A DNA stretch of 46,376 nt from the IMG/VR virus record IMGVR_UViG_3300045996_000636, positions 1 through 46,376 of that record; one strand, given 5' to 3'. The notes below the pieces were generated by a model. That model worked only from the letters and a program-made list of their open reading frames with translations. It was not told the origin of the DNA and did no database searches. This DNA comes from a virus. The translations under genes were made by a program, and so were the position numbers. Shown here in pieces: positions 38,632 to 45,774 of this stretch. How positions within the stretch are numbered: position 1 is the first letter of the stretch; every line of letters begins with the position of its first letter.

Positions 38632-40463
38632 GCCAGTTCCTTCACTTTGTAGCCCACGTCAGCGAGGATTGAATACGCCTCGCGCACGTACCAGCCGCGG
38701 TCAAGGTCAGCCGGCACCGAGCCGTCGCCTAGGTCCATCAGTGGCCGGGCCCCGTCGCTCTTCGCGACCTTGTTGCCGTTCGTCTTGTAGTGGATGGCGC
38801 CGGTCTCGCCCTCGGCGTAGTACCAGCGGATTGCCTTGCCGAGGTAGGCGTCGCCCTTCACTGCGCCGCCGGCCACGCGACGCACGCTCACGAACTTGCG
38901 CACGTCGTTGCACTGACCGATCGTGTCCTCGACCGGCGTGCCCTTGGTCAGCAGTTCGACCACGGCCTCGACGCACACGTCGTTCTCGGGCGCGGGCCAC
39001 GAACTGCCGACCATCTTGGCCTCGGCGAATGCACCCTTGCGCTTGGCCTCGCCGTCGGGCTTCACAGCGATATAGCTGTTCACGTCGCGCGAGTAGATCG
39101 CCTTGTAGGGCGTGCCCTCGGTGTCGAAGCCGGTGCACAGTTCCCACGCCTTCACGACGGCGTCCATGTCGCGCTCGCGGCCGTTCGGGCACTTGATCAC
39201 GATGCCGTCGGTGTTCGCGCTGACCACCGCGATGCCCTCTTGTTCGAGCATTTCAATCAGCATCAGCAGGCAGAGCTGACCGGTCACCGTCACCTGCAGC
39301 AGCAGGTCGGGCGAGTAGAGCGTCGACCACTTGCTGCCGAACTTGCCGAATGAGCCGTTGATCGTGATCTTCAGGCTTTCGGCCGTCGTCTTGTCGCCGC
39401 GGGCCTTGGCCTCAAGGCGGCGCTTCACGATGTCGCGATAGACCTTCAGGAACGTGGGGCCCATCTGCTTCGGGTAGAGCCCGAGCTGCAGGATGATGGC
39501 CGGGTAATAGCTCGCCACGTCGCGGTCGACGAGCGTGCAGCCCTCGGCCACGTGAATCTTTTTCTTCTCGGTCGAGTGCAGGCCGCCGATGCCCATGCGA
39601 TAGACCGACTGGCCGATCGCGATGTCGCGATTGAGCTCGGGCGGCTCGGCCAGGTAGCCGGTCTCTTGCACGAAGAAATCGGCCGTCTCGACGGCTGCGA
39701 GTGTTTCCTTCAGCACCGGCGTGTCGAAGCACACGAAGTGTGGGCGCTGGTACTTGAACACTGTGCCGCGTTCGATCTTCGGAACCTCGATCTGCGCACC
39801 GCCCAGCGCGACGCGCACCTTGCCCTTGATCACGGCCTCGGCGACCTGGGCGTCAGACTTCGAGCGCAGGTCGAAGCTGTACTCGTTGCTCATGCGCTCG
39901 CGCAGCTCAAGCTGCGGCTTCAGGTAGCGGTAGAGGTCGATCGTAGTGTCGAGGTCATTTGTGCAGTAGCTGACCAGCAGGGCGCGCTGCTCGGGGCTGA
40001 TGCTCTGATCCGGCTCGATCGGCAGGTCTTGCATGCGCTTCGAGTGCAGCCGGCCGCCGTACAGTTTCAGGCTCATGCGACCGGCAGGTACATCGAACAG
40101 GTCGATGTGGTCGTAGTCCTTGGTGTAGTAGTCGGCGTCGGGGAAGCGACGCTTGAAGTCGTCGTCCCAATGGTTCAGCTTCTCGACGATGATCGCGTCG
40201 GCCGCTTCCTTCATCACCTCGGGACCGTGGCCGGCACAGGCCAGCATCAGGATCGGCATGTCGAAGCGCCGGCCGTTGAAGCTGACCAGGCGCCATGCCT
40301 TGAGAATGTGGATCACCTGTTGCGACAGCGGGCGCCCCTCGTAGCACTCGAAATGCCGCGTCGTGCCGGTGACGATGTTCTTGAAGGCGACGAGGAAATA
40401 GTCCTTGTAGACCTCGGTGTCGAACACCACTGTGCCGCGCGCTGGTTGCTCAGTCCAATTCAT
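38628..40463 (-). CDS. Family B DNA polymerase with 3'-5' exonuclease
   Basis: 611 residues from the ATG at 40463, which has GGGAACC upstream; 14 more in-frame residues are possible. Exonuclease motifs: VVFDTEVY (D15, E17), SFNGRRFDMP (N63, D68), YCTNDLDTT (Y166, D170). Polymerase motifs: A VDRDVASYYPAI (D313), B KITINGSFGKFG (K365-G374), C ANTDGI, where the usual DTDS is NTDG. The first Asp of motif C is thus Asn, as in some phage enzymes, with the second acid kept. It is shorter than cellular family B enzymes and has no TPR2 insertion evident, so protein-primed replication is not indicated. Works with the right-arm primase-helicase. Confidence 0.92.
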   Translation of the reverse strand: MNWTEQPARGTVVFDTEVYKDYFLVAFKNIVTGTTRHFECYEGRPLSQQVIHILKAWRLVSFNGRRFDMPILMLACAGHGPEVMKEAADAIIVEKLNHWDDDFKRRFPDADYYTKDYDHIDLFDVPAGRMSLKLYGGRLHSKRMQDLPIEPDQSISPEQRALLVSYCTNDLDTTIDLYRYLKPQLELRERMSNEYSFDLRSKSDAQVAEAVIKGKVRVALGGAQIEVPKIERGTVFKYQRPHFVCFDTPVLKETLAAVETADFFVQETGYLAEPPELNRDIAIGQSVYRMGIGGLHSTEKKKIHVAEGCTLVDRDVASYYPAIILQLGLYPKQMGPTFLKVYRDIVKRRLEAKARGDKTTAESLKITINGSFGKFGSKWSTLYSPDLLLQVTVTGQLCLLMLIEMLEQEGIAVVSANTDGIVIKCPNGRERDMDAVVKAWELCTGFDTEGTPYKAIYSRDVNSYIAVKPDGEAKRKGAFAEAKMVGSSWPAPENDVCVEAVVELLTKGTPVEDTIGQCNDVRKFVSVRRVAGGAVKGDAYLGKAIRWYYAEGETGAIHYKTNGNKVAKSDGARPLMDLGDGSVPADLDRGWYVREAYSILADVGYKVKELA

Positions 40464-40639
40464 AGGTTCCCAAGAAAAAAGCCTATTGCCCGGAATAGCG
40501 GCCATTCAGTTACCAACGTCCGCCGCTTAAACCCCGACGCGCGATGCCAAGCATCTGACGCGGGTACATCGCGCAGGGCTTCCGGGCCTTGTTACCTCGT
40601 GGCTTAGGCGAGGCTAGGAGTAGGACGTTCCCGCTGTAT
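40464..40639. other. 176-bp gap before the polymerase gene
   Basis: I see no convincing gene here. It contains an 8-bp inverted repeat, GCGCGATG (40540-40547) with CATCGCGC (40568-40575), around a 20-base loop, and GAAT/ATTC arms near 40493-40507. No repressor operator is present. It may hold a promoter or processing site for polymerase mRNA. Confidence 0.4.
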
Positions 40640-41287
40640 TCAGAATTTGCGTTCGGCTTCCATACGGCGCAGAGCCATGCGGGGCGACTCATGCGCCAGC
40701 ATGTCGTAGCTGCAGCCGATGCAGCCGCCCTTCCACGAGCCACTGCGTTCGCCCACCTCGTCGCTGAACGTGATGTCGATGCCGCGGTAGACGCGCCGGA
40801 ACGGAAGCCACGGGCGCCACCATGCTCGCGTTTCCGCCTGGATGGTGGCCGTGCGGTGCTGCACTTCGCCTGAACGCAAGACGTAGATGTAGGGGTAGGT
40901 CTCGGGCTCGCTCAATTTCTTGTGCGAGCCTTTGACGAACCGCCACGCCCACGGCACGCGGACGATCGCGAAAGGGTCGCCGCGCGTACCTTTCTGCTGC
41001 CCCCAATGCAAGTGCAGCCCGTCCTCGAAGAAGACGAACCCGTAGATCGGGCCGCTGCACTGATGGTAGTCAGGGGCGAGCCGCGTCCATGGGAACGAGA
41101 AGGCAACACGGAACAGCCCGAACCCGAGTCGTACCCAACCGCGGGCACTCTCGTGCCACTCGGTCGGGAAACTGATCTCGGCGCACAACCCCTGCAGCGA
41201 CAACGAGGCGTAGGCCACCTCGTTGTGCCGCTTGTTCCAAACGCGGAGCAGCCAGCCTCTGCGTTCTTTCTCGATGCGTGTGCGCAT
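40640..41287 (-). CDS. Unknown Trp-rich left-arm protein
   Basis: 215 residues from ATG 41287. Rich in Trp, Phe, Tyr and Arg: GWLLRVWNKRHNEVAY, GWVRLGFGLFRVAFSFPWTRLAP, IYGFVFFEDGLHLHWGQQKG, then WRPWLPFRRVYRGIDI. The C-terminal part carries GGCIGCSYDMLAHESPRMALRRMEAER, and this CxGCxYxML.E.P..al end is found in other phage proteins of unknown role. No membrane helix is long enough to be certain. It lies in the replication module between polymerase and ssDNA-binding protein. Confidence 0.75.
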   Translation of the reverse strand: MRTRIEKERRGWLLRVWNKRHNEVAYASLSLQGLCAEISFPTEWHESARGWVRLGFGLFRVAFSFPWTRLAPDYHQCSGPIYGFVFFEDGLHLHWGQQKGTRGDPFAIVRVPWAWRFVKGSHKKLSEPETYPYIYVLRSGEVQHRTATIQAETRAWWRPWLPFRRVYRGIDITFSDEVGERSGSWKGGCIGCSYDMLAHESPRMALRRMEAERKF

Positions 41288-41292
41288 GAGGG

Positions 41293-41844
41293 TCAAGCCA
41301 ATGAACTCGCGCCGGCGCCTTCGCTGATGTCGTCGAAGTCGTCCGGGTTCGGCTTGCTGCCGCCACCGAACGAGTCGCCGTCACGGAAGAACTGCACGCC
41401 CAGCAGTTCGCAGCGCACCGCCTTGCCGTGCTGGTTGTCCTGCGTCCAGAACGACACGCTCGCGTTCACGTAGCACCCGGCATAGATGGCGCCGGTGTCC
41501 TTGTCGAGCAGGTTCTTCTGGCGGTCGTAGCGCAGCGGCGGACCCTTCTTTTCCTGACGCGTGGCCGACAGGGCGAACATGCCTTCGTAGCCGTCGTAGG
41601 CCCGCTTGGCGCCGTCGATGAAGCAGTGCTTTTGCGGGATGCCCTCGTTGGCCGCGAGAATCTTCTTCCAGTCCTTCGGCCACTTGGCCGCTGCGACTTT
41701 CTCGATCTCGGCTTGGATGGCCTTGTGCTGGGCGCTGCCGGCCTCGACGAGGAACTGAGCGCGGAAGGAGGGCTCGCCCTGGCCGTTCACTTGCGTGGCT
41801 TCGAAGAGGTCGGGGAACGAGAGGCGGACGTTTTCGAGTTTCAT
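41293..41844 (-). CDS. DUF2815 ssDNA-binding protein
   Basis: 183 residues. The start KLENVRLSFPDLFEATQVNGQGEPSFRAQFLVEAG, then LAANEGIPQKHCFIDGAKRAYDGYEGMFALSATRQEKKGPPLRYD, and AGCYVNASVSFWTQDNQHGKAVRCELLGVQFFRDGDSFGGG, match DUF2815 (Enc34-like OB-fold) from end to end. The C-terminal acidic tail (PDDFDDISEG) is typical of ssDNA-binding proteins that recruit partners. It would coat single strands for the polymerase and recombination nuclease. Confidence 0.93.
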   Translation of the reverse strand: MKLENVRLSFPDLFEATQVNGQGEPSFRAQFLVEAGSAQHKAIQAEIEKVAAAKWPKDWKKILAANEGIPQKHCFIDGAKRAYDGYEGMFALSATRQEKKGPPLRYDRQKNLLDKDTGAIYAGCYVNASVSFWTQDNQHGKAVRCELLGVQFFRDGDSFGGGSKPNPDDFDDISEGAGASSLA

Positions 41845-41856
41845 AGCGATGGTCTT

Positions 41857-43215
41857 TCAGCAGAGTGCGAGACCGGCTTCGGCCTCTTGGGTTTCAGGGA
41901 GGGGTTGGAAATCGTCGGCCGCGTTGGGCGGCACGTAGGGGTTCTTGATCACGCTGATCGGCTTGACCGAGGGTTTCGGATCGGCGCGCGTGATCAGGGT
42001 CTGCGCGGCCTTCCACTGACGCTCGCCGATGTCGCCGGCCTTGACCAGCTTCTCGGCCGTGGTCGGACTGATGACGGTCATGTCCATGGCCTTCTCGACC
42101 GGCAGGCGGAAGCGCTTGCGCAGCATTTCCTCGGCCGCCTTCTCGTCGGTCCACTTGCGAGCGCCTTGCTTGCCGAGTTCCAAGCCGAAGCCGGGCACCT
42201 GCAGGCCGGCGAGCAGGCGGCGCTCGGTCTCGGCACGGATGGCCTTGCACCAGTCCTCGACGAGGCCGATCGCCGACATGGCCGCTGCGAGGTATTCGTC
42301 CTCGCGGTTCGCGGCGTTGTCAGCCACGCCCGCCGAGCCGACACTTTTCAGCACGTCGAAGTCGGCGCCGATCACCGCCTGCACCTTTGCCTGCATGCTC
42401 GGGCACGTCGCCATCGCCTTGCAGTAGCGGCACGCGTCCTCGCTCGGCTCCGGGTTCAGGTAGATGCGCTGCCAGTTCTCGACCGGGATCACCCCGTGCT
42501 CGGCCACGGCGTCGACGACGAGCTGCGCCTTCTCGCGGGCCTGCTGGCCGAACTGCAGCAGCTCGTCGATCGAGCAGTCCCACTCGCGCGCCTTGCGCTG
42601 GTGGATCACGAGCCGCACGCGGGCGATGTCGTAGGCCATGCCGAACTCGGCCAGTGCGCCCAGCGCGTAGAGCATCAACTGCTTGTTGTGCTCGACCTCG
42701 ACCTCGACGTAGCCGGTCTTGCGGTCCACGACGATGAGCTCGTACACGTCCATCTCGACGAACCCGGCGTCGATCTTGTAGGGCCGCAGCACGATCGCGT
42801 CGGCCGTGCCGAAGCTGTCGCCCTTCACGCCGGTGTAGGCCTCGAAGTTGACGCGGCGCTCGACGAACAGTTCGCCGCCCTCGGCCAGGTTGCGCACGGT
42901 GTCGACGTAGTCCTGATCCTCTTCGGCCCACTCGGCGCGGTACTGGACCGCCTTGCCGGCAGGCTTGTCTCTGCGGATCACGTCGGGGTCATCGGGTGAA
43001 ACCCACCAGCCGACGAAGTCGCTGACCGACTGCACCACCGCGTTGAGGGTGTACGAGGTCAGCGCCGATGCGACCACGCTGTGCCGCGCCGTGCCGTCGG
43101 CGCTGTAGTCGGTGTCCGCGTCGGCGTGGCCGACTTCCATCACGGCGCGGCCAGCGCATGCGAACCATCCTTCGGCGCCGCTCGGGCTGCAGAGCTTGGC
43201 GTGGATGTCAGGCAT
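41857..43215 (-). CDS. DUF2800 Cas4/RecB-like nuclease
   Basis: 452 residues. HAKLCSPSGAEGWFACAGRAVME...ADTDYSADGTARHSV is the family start. The PD-(D/E)XK core reads SFGTADAIVLRPY and LIVVDRKTGYVEVEVEHNKQLMLYALG (D-x-K then Q...YA). A Cys cluster, ACRYCKAMATCPS near 270-285, with the N-terminal Cys suggests a Cas4-like iron-sulfur site. It pairs with the DUF2815 protein in many phages as a recombination or end-resection module. Confidence 0.92.
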   Translation of the reverse strand: MPDIHAKLCSPSGAEGWFACAGRAVMEVGHADADTDYSADGTARHSVVASALTSYTLNAVVQSVSDFVGWWVSPDDPDVIRRDKPAGKAVQYRAEWAEEDQDYVDTVRNLAEGGELFVERRVNFEAYTGVKGDSFGTADAIVLRPYKIDAGFVEMDVYELIVVDRKTGYVEVEVEHNKQLMLYALGALAEFGMAYDIARVRLVIHQRKAREWDCSIDELLQFGQQAREKAQLVVDAVAEHGVIPVENWQRIYLNPEPSEDACRYCKAMATCPSMQAKVQAVIGADFDVLKSVGSAGVADNAANREDEYLAAAMSAIGLVEDWCKAIRAETERRLLAGLQVPGFGLELGKQGARKWTDEKAAEEMLRKRFRLPVEKAMDMTVISPTTAEKLVKAGDIGERQWKAAQTLITRADPKPSVKPISVIKNPYVPPNAADDFQPLPETQEAEAGLALC

Positions 43216-43462
43216 CGCGGGCCTCCAACATGCCGTCGGCGATGGCGTAGGCCGTCGTGCCGATGTACTTGGGGTCGCGCTTCTCGGTGTCGCCGAACCG
43301 GATCATCGCGACCATGGCGTCGTGCGCCATGTCGTCGCGCCGGTCGCCGGTGACCTGTTCGACCGCGAGGCGAGTATGCTCAGCGAGCCAGTGCTTCGCT
43401 TTCGCGAGGTCCATGTCGCCGGCCAGCAGCATCGCGAGGATGTCGTCGATGCTCGGGATCAC
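43208..43462 (-). CDS. Small unknown helical protein
   Basis: 84 residues from a GTG at 43462 that overlaps the upstream stop (GTGA); an ATG ten codons on is an alternative. IPSIDDILAMLLAGDMDLAKAKHWLAEH, then RDDMAHDAMVAMIRFGDTE and PKYIGTTAYAIADGMLEARDA, are short amphipathic helices. Overlaps the nuclease gene by 8 bases. Function unknown. Confidence 0.7.
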   Translation of the reverse strand: MIPSIDDILAMLLAGDMDLAKAKHWLAEHTRLAVEQVTGDRRDDMAHDAMVAMIRFGDTEKRDPKYIGTTAYAIADGMLEARDA

Positions 43463-43968
43463 GCCTTCACCTCGTCGAGCACGAGCTGCGCCTTCGCCAG
43501 GAACGCCGGGTAGTCTTCGAGCTTGAGCTTCGTGCCGTGGTCGCACGGCTCGCCGTTCTGGCCGGTGAACGACTTGAGCGTCGCGAGCGCCTTGTCCCCG
43601 CTGATCTTCGCCATCGCGAGGACCGCGCGTTTGACATCGTCGTAGGTGGGGCGCGCGGGTTCGTCAGACGACGGTGCCGATGCCGGCGCAGATGCGGCAC
43701 CAGCCGGTTCCGACACGGCCGGTGCCGCGACACTCTGTGCAGGCTTTTCCACCTGCGCGGCGGCTTCCTTCTTCGGCTCGGGCTTCACCTTCTCGACTTT
43801 CACCTCGGCCGGCGTCGTCTTGCCAACGGTCTCGGTCGGGCGAAGCTGGCCGACCGTCTTGATCAGCGCGGCCAAGGACTTCGCGACGACGTGGACGTAG
43901 CCACCGTCGACCAGCAGGGTCGCGTTGAACTGTTCTTCGGGCGTGTAGGTGGATGCGGTTGCGTTCAC
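43459..43968 (-). CDS. Two-domain accessory protein with Pro/Ala linker
   Basis: 169 residues. A short N-terminal beta region (FNATLLVDGGYVHVVAKSLAALIKTVG) is joined by a disordered Lys/Pro/Ala chain (about 50-105) to a C-terminal helical domain (PTYDDVKRAVLAMAKISGDKALATLKSFTG...LKLEDYPAFLAKAQLVLDE). That C-terminal domain is frequent in phage replication regions, next to ssDNA-binding proteins or recombinases. It is likely an adaptor; no catalytic motif is seen. Confidence 0.7.
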   Translation of the reverse strand: MNATASTYTPEEQFNATLLVDGGYVHVVAKSLAALIKTVGQLRPTETVGKTTPAEVKVEKVKPEPKKEAAAQVEKPAQSVAAPAVSEPAGAASAPASAPSSDEPARPTYDDVKRAVLAMAKISGDKALATLKSFTGQNGEPCDHGTKLKLEDYPAFLAKAQLVLDEVKA

Positions 43969-43982
43969 AGGTAGGTTTCCTT

Positions 43983-44243
43983 TCAGAGAAGTTCCGCGTG
44001 CCGCTTGCGCAGCTCGTCGCGGTGGTTGCAGAGTTGGGTGTAGAACTCGGTGAGGCCTTCGGCGAGCAGCCAGTCGCCGTCGTGCATCGCGTCGGCGATG
44101 TCGTCGCAGGTGTCGACGATCTCGTCGAGCGCGAGGCGAAGCTCGGTGCGGATGAACCAGCGGCGCACCGCGCGGATCAGGCGAGACTCGGCGATCGAGC
44201 CGAAGATCAGGCCCGCGGTCAGGGCGAGGGCGGCGCGGATCAT
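43983..44243 (-). CDS. Small membrane-anchored protein
   Basis: 86 residues from ATG 44243 (ATGA overlap). An N-terminal hydrophobic helix, IRAALALTAGLIFGSIA, is followed by a soluble helical bundle with acidic face (LRLALDEIVDTCDDIADAMHDGDWLLAEGLTEFYTQLCNHRDELRKRH). Likely anchored in the inner membrane with the bundle inside. Early left-arm gene of unknown role. Confidence 0.7.
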   Translation of the reverse strand: MIRAALALTAGLIFGSIAESRLIRAVRRWFIRTELRLALDEIVDTCDDIADAMHDGDWLLAEGLTEFYTQLCNHRDELRKRHAELL

Positions 44244-44599
44244 GCGGGCCTCACGTAGCGAGCGGCACGAGGGTCGTCGGGGGCTACCCACTCGAACACA
44301 GGCCCGTGTCGGGTGACGACGTGAGCGCCGTTGTGGGTGACCTGCACGCGTACTTGCTCGCCGTGCTTCTTCGTGACACGACGGTCGCCGGCCCGAGGTT
44401 TGCGCTTTTTCGGGCCCATGACATGAACGCGGGTGTTCGTCCACGGGGCGGTGCGCAAGCAGTCTTGAAGGGTTTCGACATCCTCGCGGACCATCAGAGA
44501 CGCGTAGGGGTCGCCGGGGTTTGCTTTGTCGATGCCGTCGGCGTGGATTTCGAGGAATCGAATCGCCCGTTCGATCGCGTAGCGGTGCTGCACGTTCAT
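44240..44599 (-). CDS. Unknown early left protein
   Basis: 119 residues, ATGA-coupled on both sides. Helical N-terminal half (YAIERAIRFLEIHADGIDKANP...SLMVREDVETLQDCL), then a strongly basic stretch (MGPKKRKPRAGDRRVTKKHGEQVRVQV) and a beta end that could bind nucleic acid. No family recognised. Confidence 0.7.
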   Translation of the reverse strand: MNVQHRYAIERAIRFLEIHADGIDKANPGDPYASLMVREDVETLQDCLRTAPWTNTRVHVMGPKKRKPRAGDRRVTKKHGEQVRVQVTHNGAHVVTRHGPVFEWVAPDDPRAARYVRPA

Positions 44600-44820
44600 T
44601 GCCGCACCGCCAGGATCAGCGCCGCGACCTCGACATCCACGCCCTGCTTGCGCAACTGCCGCGCCACGGGCTGCACGCCCACCTGGGCGGCGCGGTCGCG
44701 GTACTTCTTCAGGAAGTAGTCGCCGACGATCTTGCTGGGCGTGTCGTTCGCCGGCTCGGCGGGCACGTAGAGCGGGCCGCCGGGGGCGAAATCGGGCAAG
44801 GGGATTTGATCGCGCAGCAT
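44596..44820 (-). CDS. First gene of the left operon, unknown function
   Basis: 74 residues. LRDQIPLPDFAPGGPLYVPAEPANDTPSKIVGDYFLKKYRDRAAQVGVQPVARQLRKQGVDVEVAALILAVRQ: an extended start, then two helices. It is the first product made from the left promoter, 38 bases after the predicted transcript start, in the place of lambda's early-left regulator genes. The sequence does not show such a function. Confidence 0.7.
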   Translation of the reverse strand: MLRDQIPLPDFAPGGPLYVPAEPANDTPSKIVGDYFLKKYRDRAAQVGVQPVARQLRKQGVDVEVAALILAVRQ

Positions 44821-44830
44821 CCTGATCCTT

Positions 44831-44846
44831 TCCAGCAGTTGCTAAA
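44831..44846. promoter_or_regulatory. Repressor operator in the left early leader
   Basis: TCCAGCA-GT-TGCTAAA, downstream of the left promoter start and just before the first left gene. One of three operator elements at this promoter. Confidence 0.7.
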
Positions 44847-44864
44847 AATCTGCTGTCGGATCGG

Positions 44865-44892
44865 ACTATAGGCGTCCTGCTAAAAGTGTCAA
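44865..44892 (-). promoter_or_regulatory. Main left early promoter (sigma-70)
   Basis: On the minus strand: TTGACA (44887-44892, exact consensus), 16 bases, TATAGT (44865-44870). The best promoter in the genome by eye. An operator half-site, TTTTAGCAGG, lies in its spacer, with full operators on either side. Predicted start near 44858. Confidence 0.85.
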
Positions 44893-44899
44893 GCGAGTT

Positions 44900-44915
44900 T
44901 TGAGCAGGTGCTAAC
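44900..44915. promoter_or_regulatory. Repressor operator upstream of the left promoter
   Basis: TTGAGCA-GG-TGCTAAC, only seven bases upstream of the -35 box of the left promoter. With the half-site in the spacer and the operator at 44831 it forms an array like lambda OL. Confidence 0.7.
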
Positions 44916-44923
44916 CCTTACCG

Positions 44924-44951
44924 CAAAAATAAAGCCGCCCGAAGGCGGCTT
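44924..44951 (-). terminator. Terminator of the repressor transcript
   Basis: AAGCCGCC (44932-44939) and GGCGGCTT (44944-44951) form an 8-bp stem with a 4-base loop. On the minus strand it ends in TATTTTTG, so it stops the leftward transcript of the repressor and membrane-protein genes before the left promoter. Confidence 0.85.
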
Positions 44952-44970
44952 GTCGCGGGGTACAGGGTGG

Positions 44971-45144
44971 TCAGCTTCGGAAGGCGATGACGCCGAGCTC
45001 GACGACGCAGACCACGGCGGCCAGGGCGATCACGCGGATGGCGAAGCGCAGCTCGCGCCTCAGTTGATCGGTCGCTTCGTCCTCGAAGAGGCCCCCTTCC
45101 TCCATCAGGTACTTGATCCGCTGCGTGATCAGTTCGCGCGTCAT
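44971..45144 (-). CDS. Small membrane protein co-transcribed with the repressor
   Basis: 57 residues from ATG 45144 behind GAGGGG. An amphipathic start with acidic patch (TRELITQRIKYLMEEGGLFEDEATDQLRRELRFAIR) is followed by a C-terminal membrane helix, VIALAAVVCVVELGVIAF. It lies between the repressor and its terminator, so it is expected to be made in the lysogen. This position suggests an exclusion or lysogenic-conversion peptide, by inference. Confidence 0.75.
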   Translation of the reverse strand: MTRELITQRIKYLMEEGGLFEDEATDQLRRELRFAIRVIALAAVVCVVELGVIAFRS

Positions 45145-45154
45145 GATTGCCCCC

Positions 45155-45586
45155 TCATGCAACGAGACGTAAGAGACGCTGCACGAACTCGCGGTCGACC
45201 TTGCCTGAAGCTGCCGCCTGCTCATAAGCCAACGCCACAACCTCGGCGATCTTGTCCGCCGAGGGCCTTTGCTTCGAATCTTCAATCACTGACAAGACGC
45301 ACTGCACGATACTGGCGACGAGCGGGGCCTGCACGTCGACGGCCGGCATGCTGGGCGCGGGATCGACCTCGCGGTCGAGGTAGCCCTCGGGCAGGCCGAG
45401 CAGTTTTTCCATCGCCCGCGCGACGCGCTCGCTGATCTCGCGGGTGGGTGTCGGGCCGGCTACCTGGCTCAAGTAGCTGCCGGATGAATAGCCCAGCTTC
45501 TTCGCCAGGGCGCCGGGCCCGCCGCGCACTCGCATGAGCTCGCGCAGCCGGTCTCGGCGAATTTCTGTCACGTCTCTTTTAGCCAT
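45155..45586 (-). CDS. Phage repressor, HTH protein without peptidase domain
   Basis: 143 residues from ATG 45586. The HTH region GGPGALAKKLGYSSGSYLSQVAGPTPTREISERVARAMEKLLGLPEGYLD (about 23-72) is of the lambda repressor/XRE class. The C-terminal part is a Pro linker and a helical domain (ASIVQCVLSVIEDSKQRPSADKIAEVVALAYEQAAASG...FVQRLLRLV), not the Ser-Lys S24 peptidase, so RecA-stimulated self-cleavage is not expected and induction must differ from lambda. It is divergent from the Cro-like gene. The seven dyads are its likely sites. It probably controls its own promoter. Confidence 0.88.
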   Translation of the reverse strand: MAKRDVTEIRRDRLRELMRVRGGPGALAKKLGYSSGSYLSQVAGPTPTREISERVARAMEKLLGLPEGYLDREVDPAPSMPAVDVQAPLVASIVQCVLSVIEDSKQRPSADKIAEVVALAYEQAAASGKVDREFVQRLLRLVA

Positions 45587-45628
45587 GGTTCGATAGGTAG
45601 CATGTGGTGTAACAGGGGCGCAAGGGTT

Positions 45629-45656
45629 TTTATCTACCTTGCGCGACTTTGAGCAA
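45629..45656 (-). promoter_or_regulatory. Repressor maintenance-type promoter
   Basis: On the minus strand: TTGCTC (45651-45656), 16 bases, GATAAA (45629-45634). Its -35 box lies inside the switch operator at 45649-45664, an arrangement that lets repressor regulate its own synthesis. Confidence 0.55.
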
Positions 45657-45666
45657 GTGCTAATAT
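45639..45666 (+). promoter_or_regulatory. Right early promoter
   Basis: TTGCGC (45639-45644), 16 bases, TAATAT (45661-45666). The operator at 45649-45664 fills spacer and -10, so repressor binding would shut it. Nearly the same block occurs at 38380-38409 on the other strand. Predicted start near 45673, only about 15 bases before the micro-ORF ATG. Confidence 0.6.
45649..45664. promoter_or_regulatory. Switch operator shared by both divergent promoters
   Basis: TTGAGCA-AG-TGCTAAT, overlapping the -10 of the right promoter and the -35 of the repressor promoter. Confidence 0.8.
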
Positions 45667-45687
45667 CGGGGTGAAGGAGTTGTACTG

Positions 45688-45774
45688 ATGAACGGTCCCG
45701 AATCATTATCACAGCAATTGCTAAGGCAACTGTCGTGCCACACCCCCAACTTGTGGGAAGGTGTTACAGCATGA
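45688..45774 (+). CDS. 28-residue leader ORF coupled to the Cro-like gene
   Basis: ATG at 45688 has an almost ideal Shine-Dalgarno (AAGGAG, eight bases before it), better than most genes here. Its stop overlaps the Cro-like start (ATGA at 45771-45774). The peptide is NGPESLSQQLLRQLSCHTP then NLWEGVTA: an amphipathic helix with Cys-His, no signal. The operator at 45710 is inside it. It may be a leader that sets the translation rate of the Cro-like gene or a small functional peptide. Confidence 0.6.
   Translation: MNGPESLSQQLLRQLSCHTPNLWEGVTA
45710..45725. promoter_or_regulatory. Second switch operator, inside the leader ORF
   Basis: CACAGCA-AT-TGCTAAG, about 37 bases after the right promoter start. 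A lower-affinity variant by its outer bases. Confidence 0.65.
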
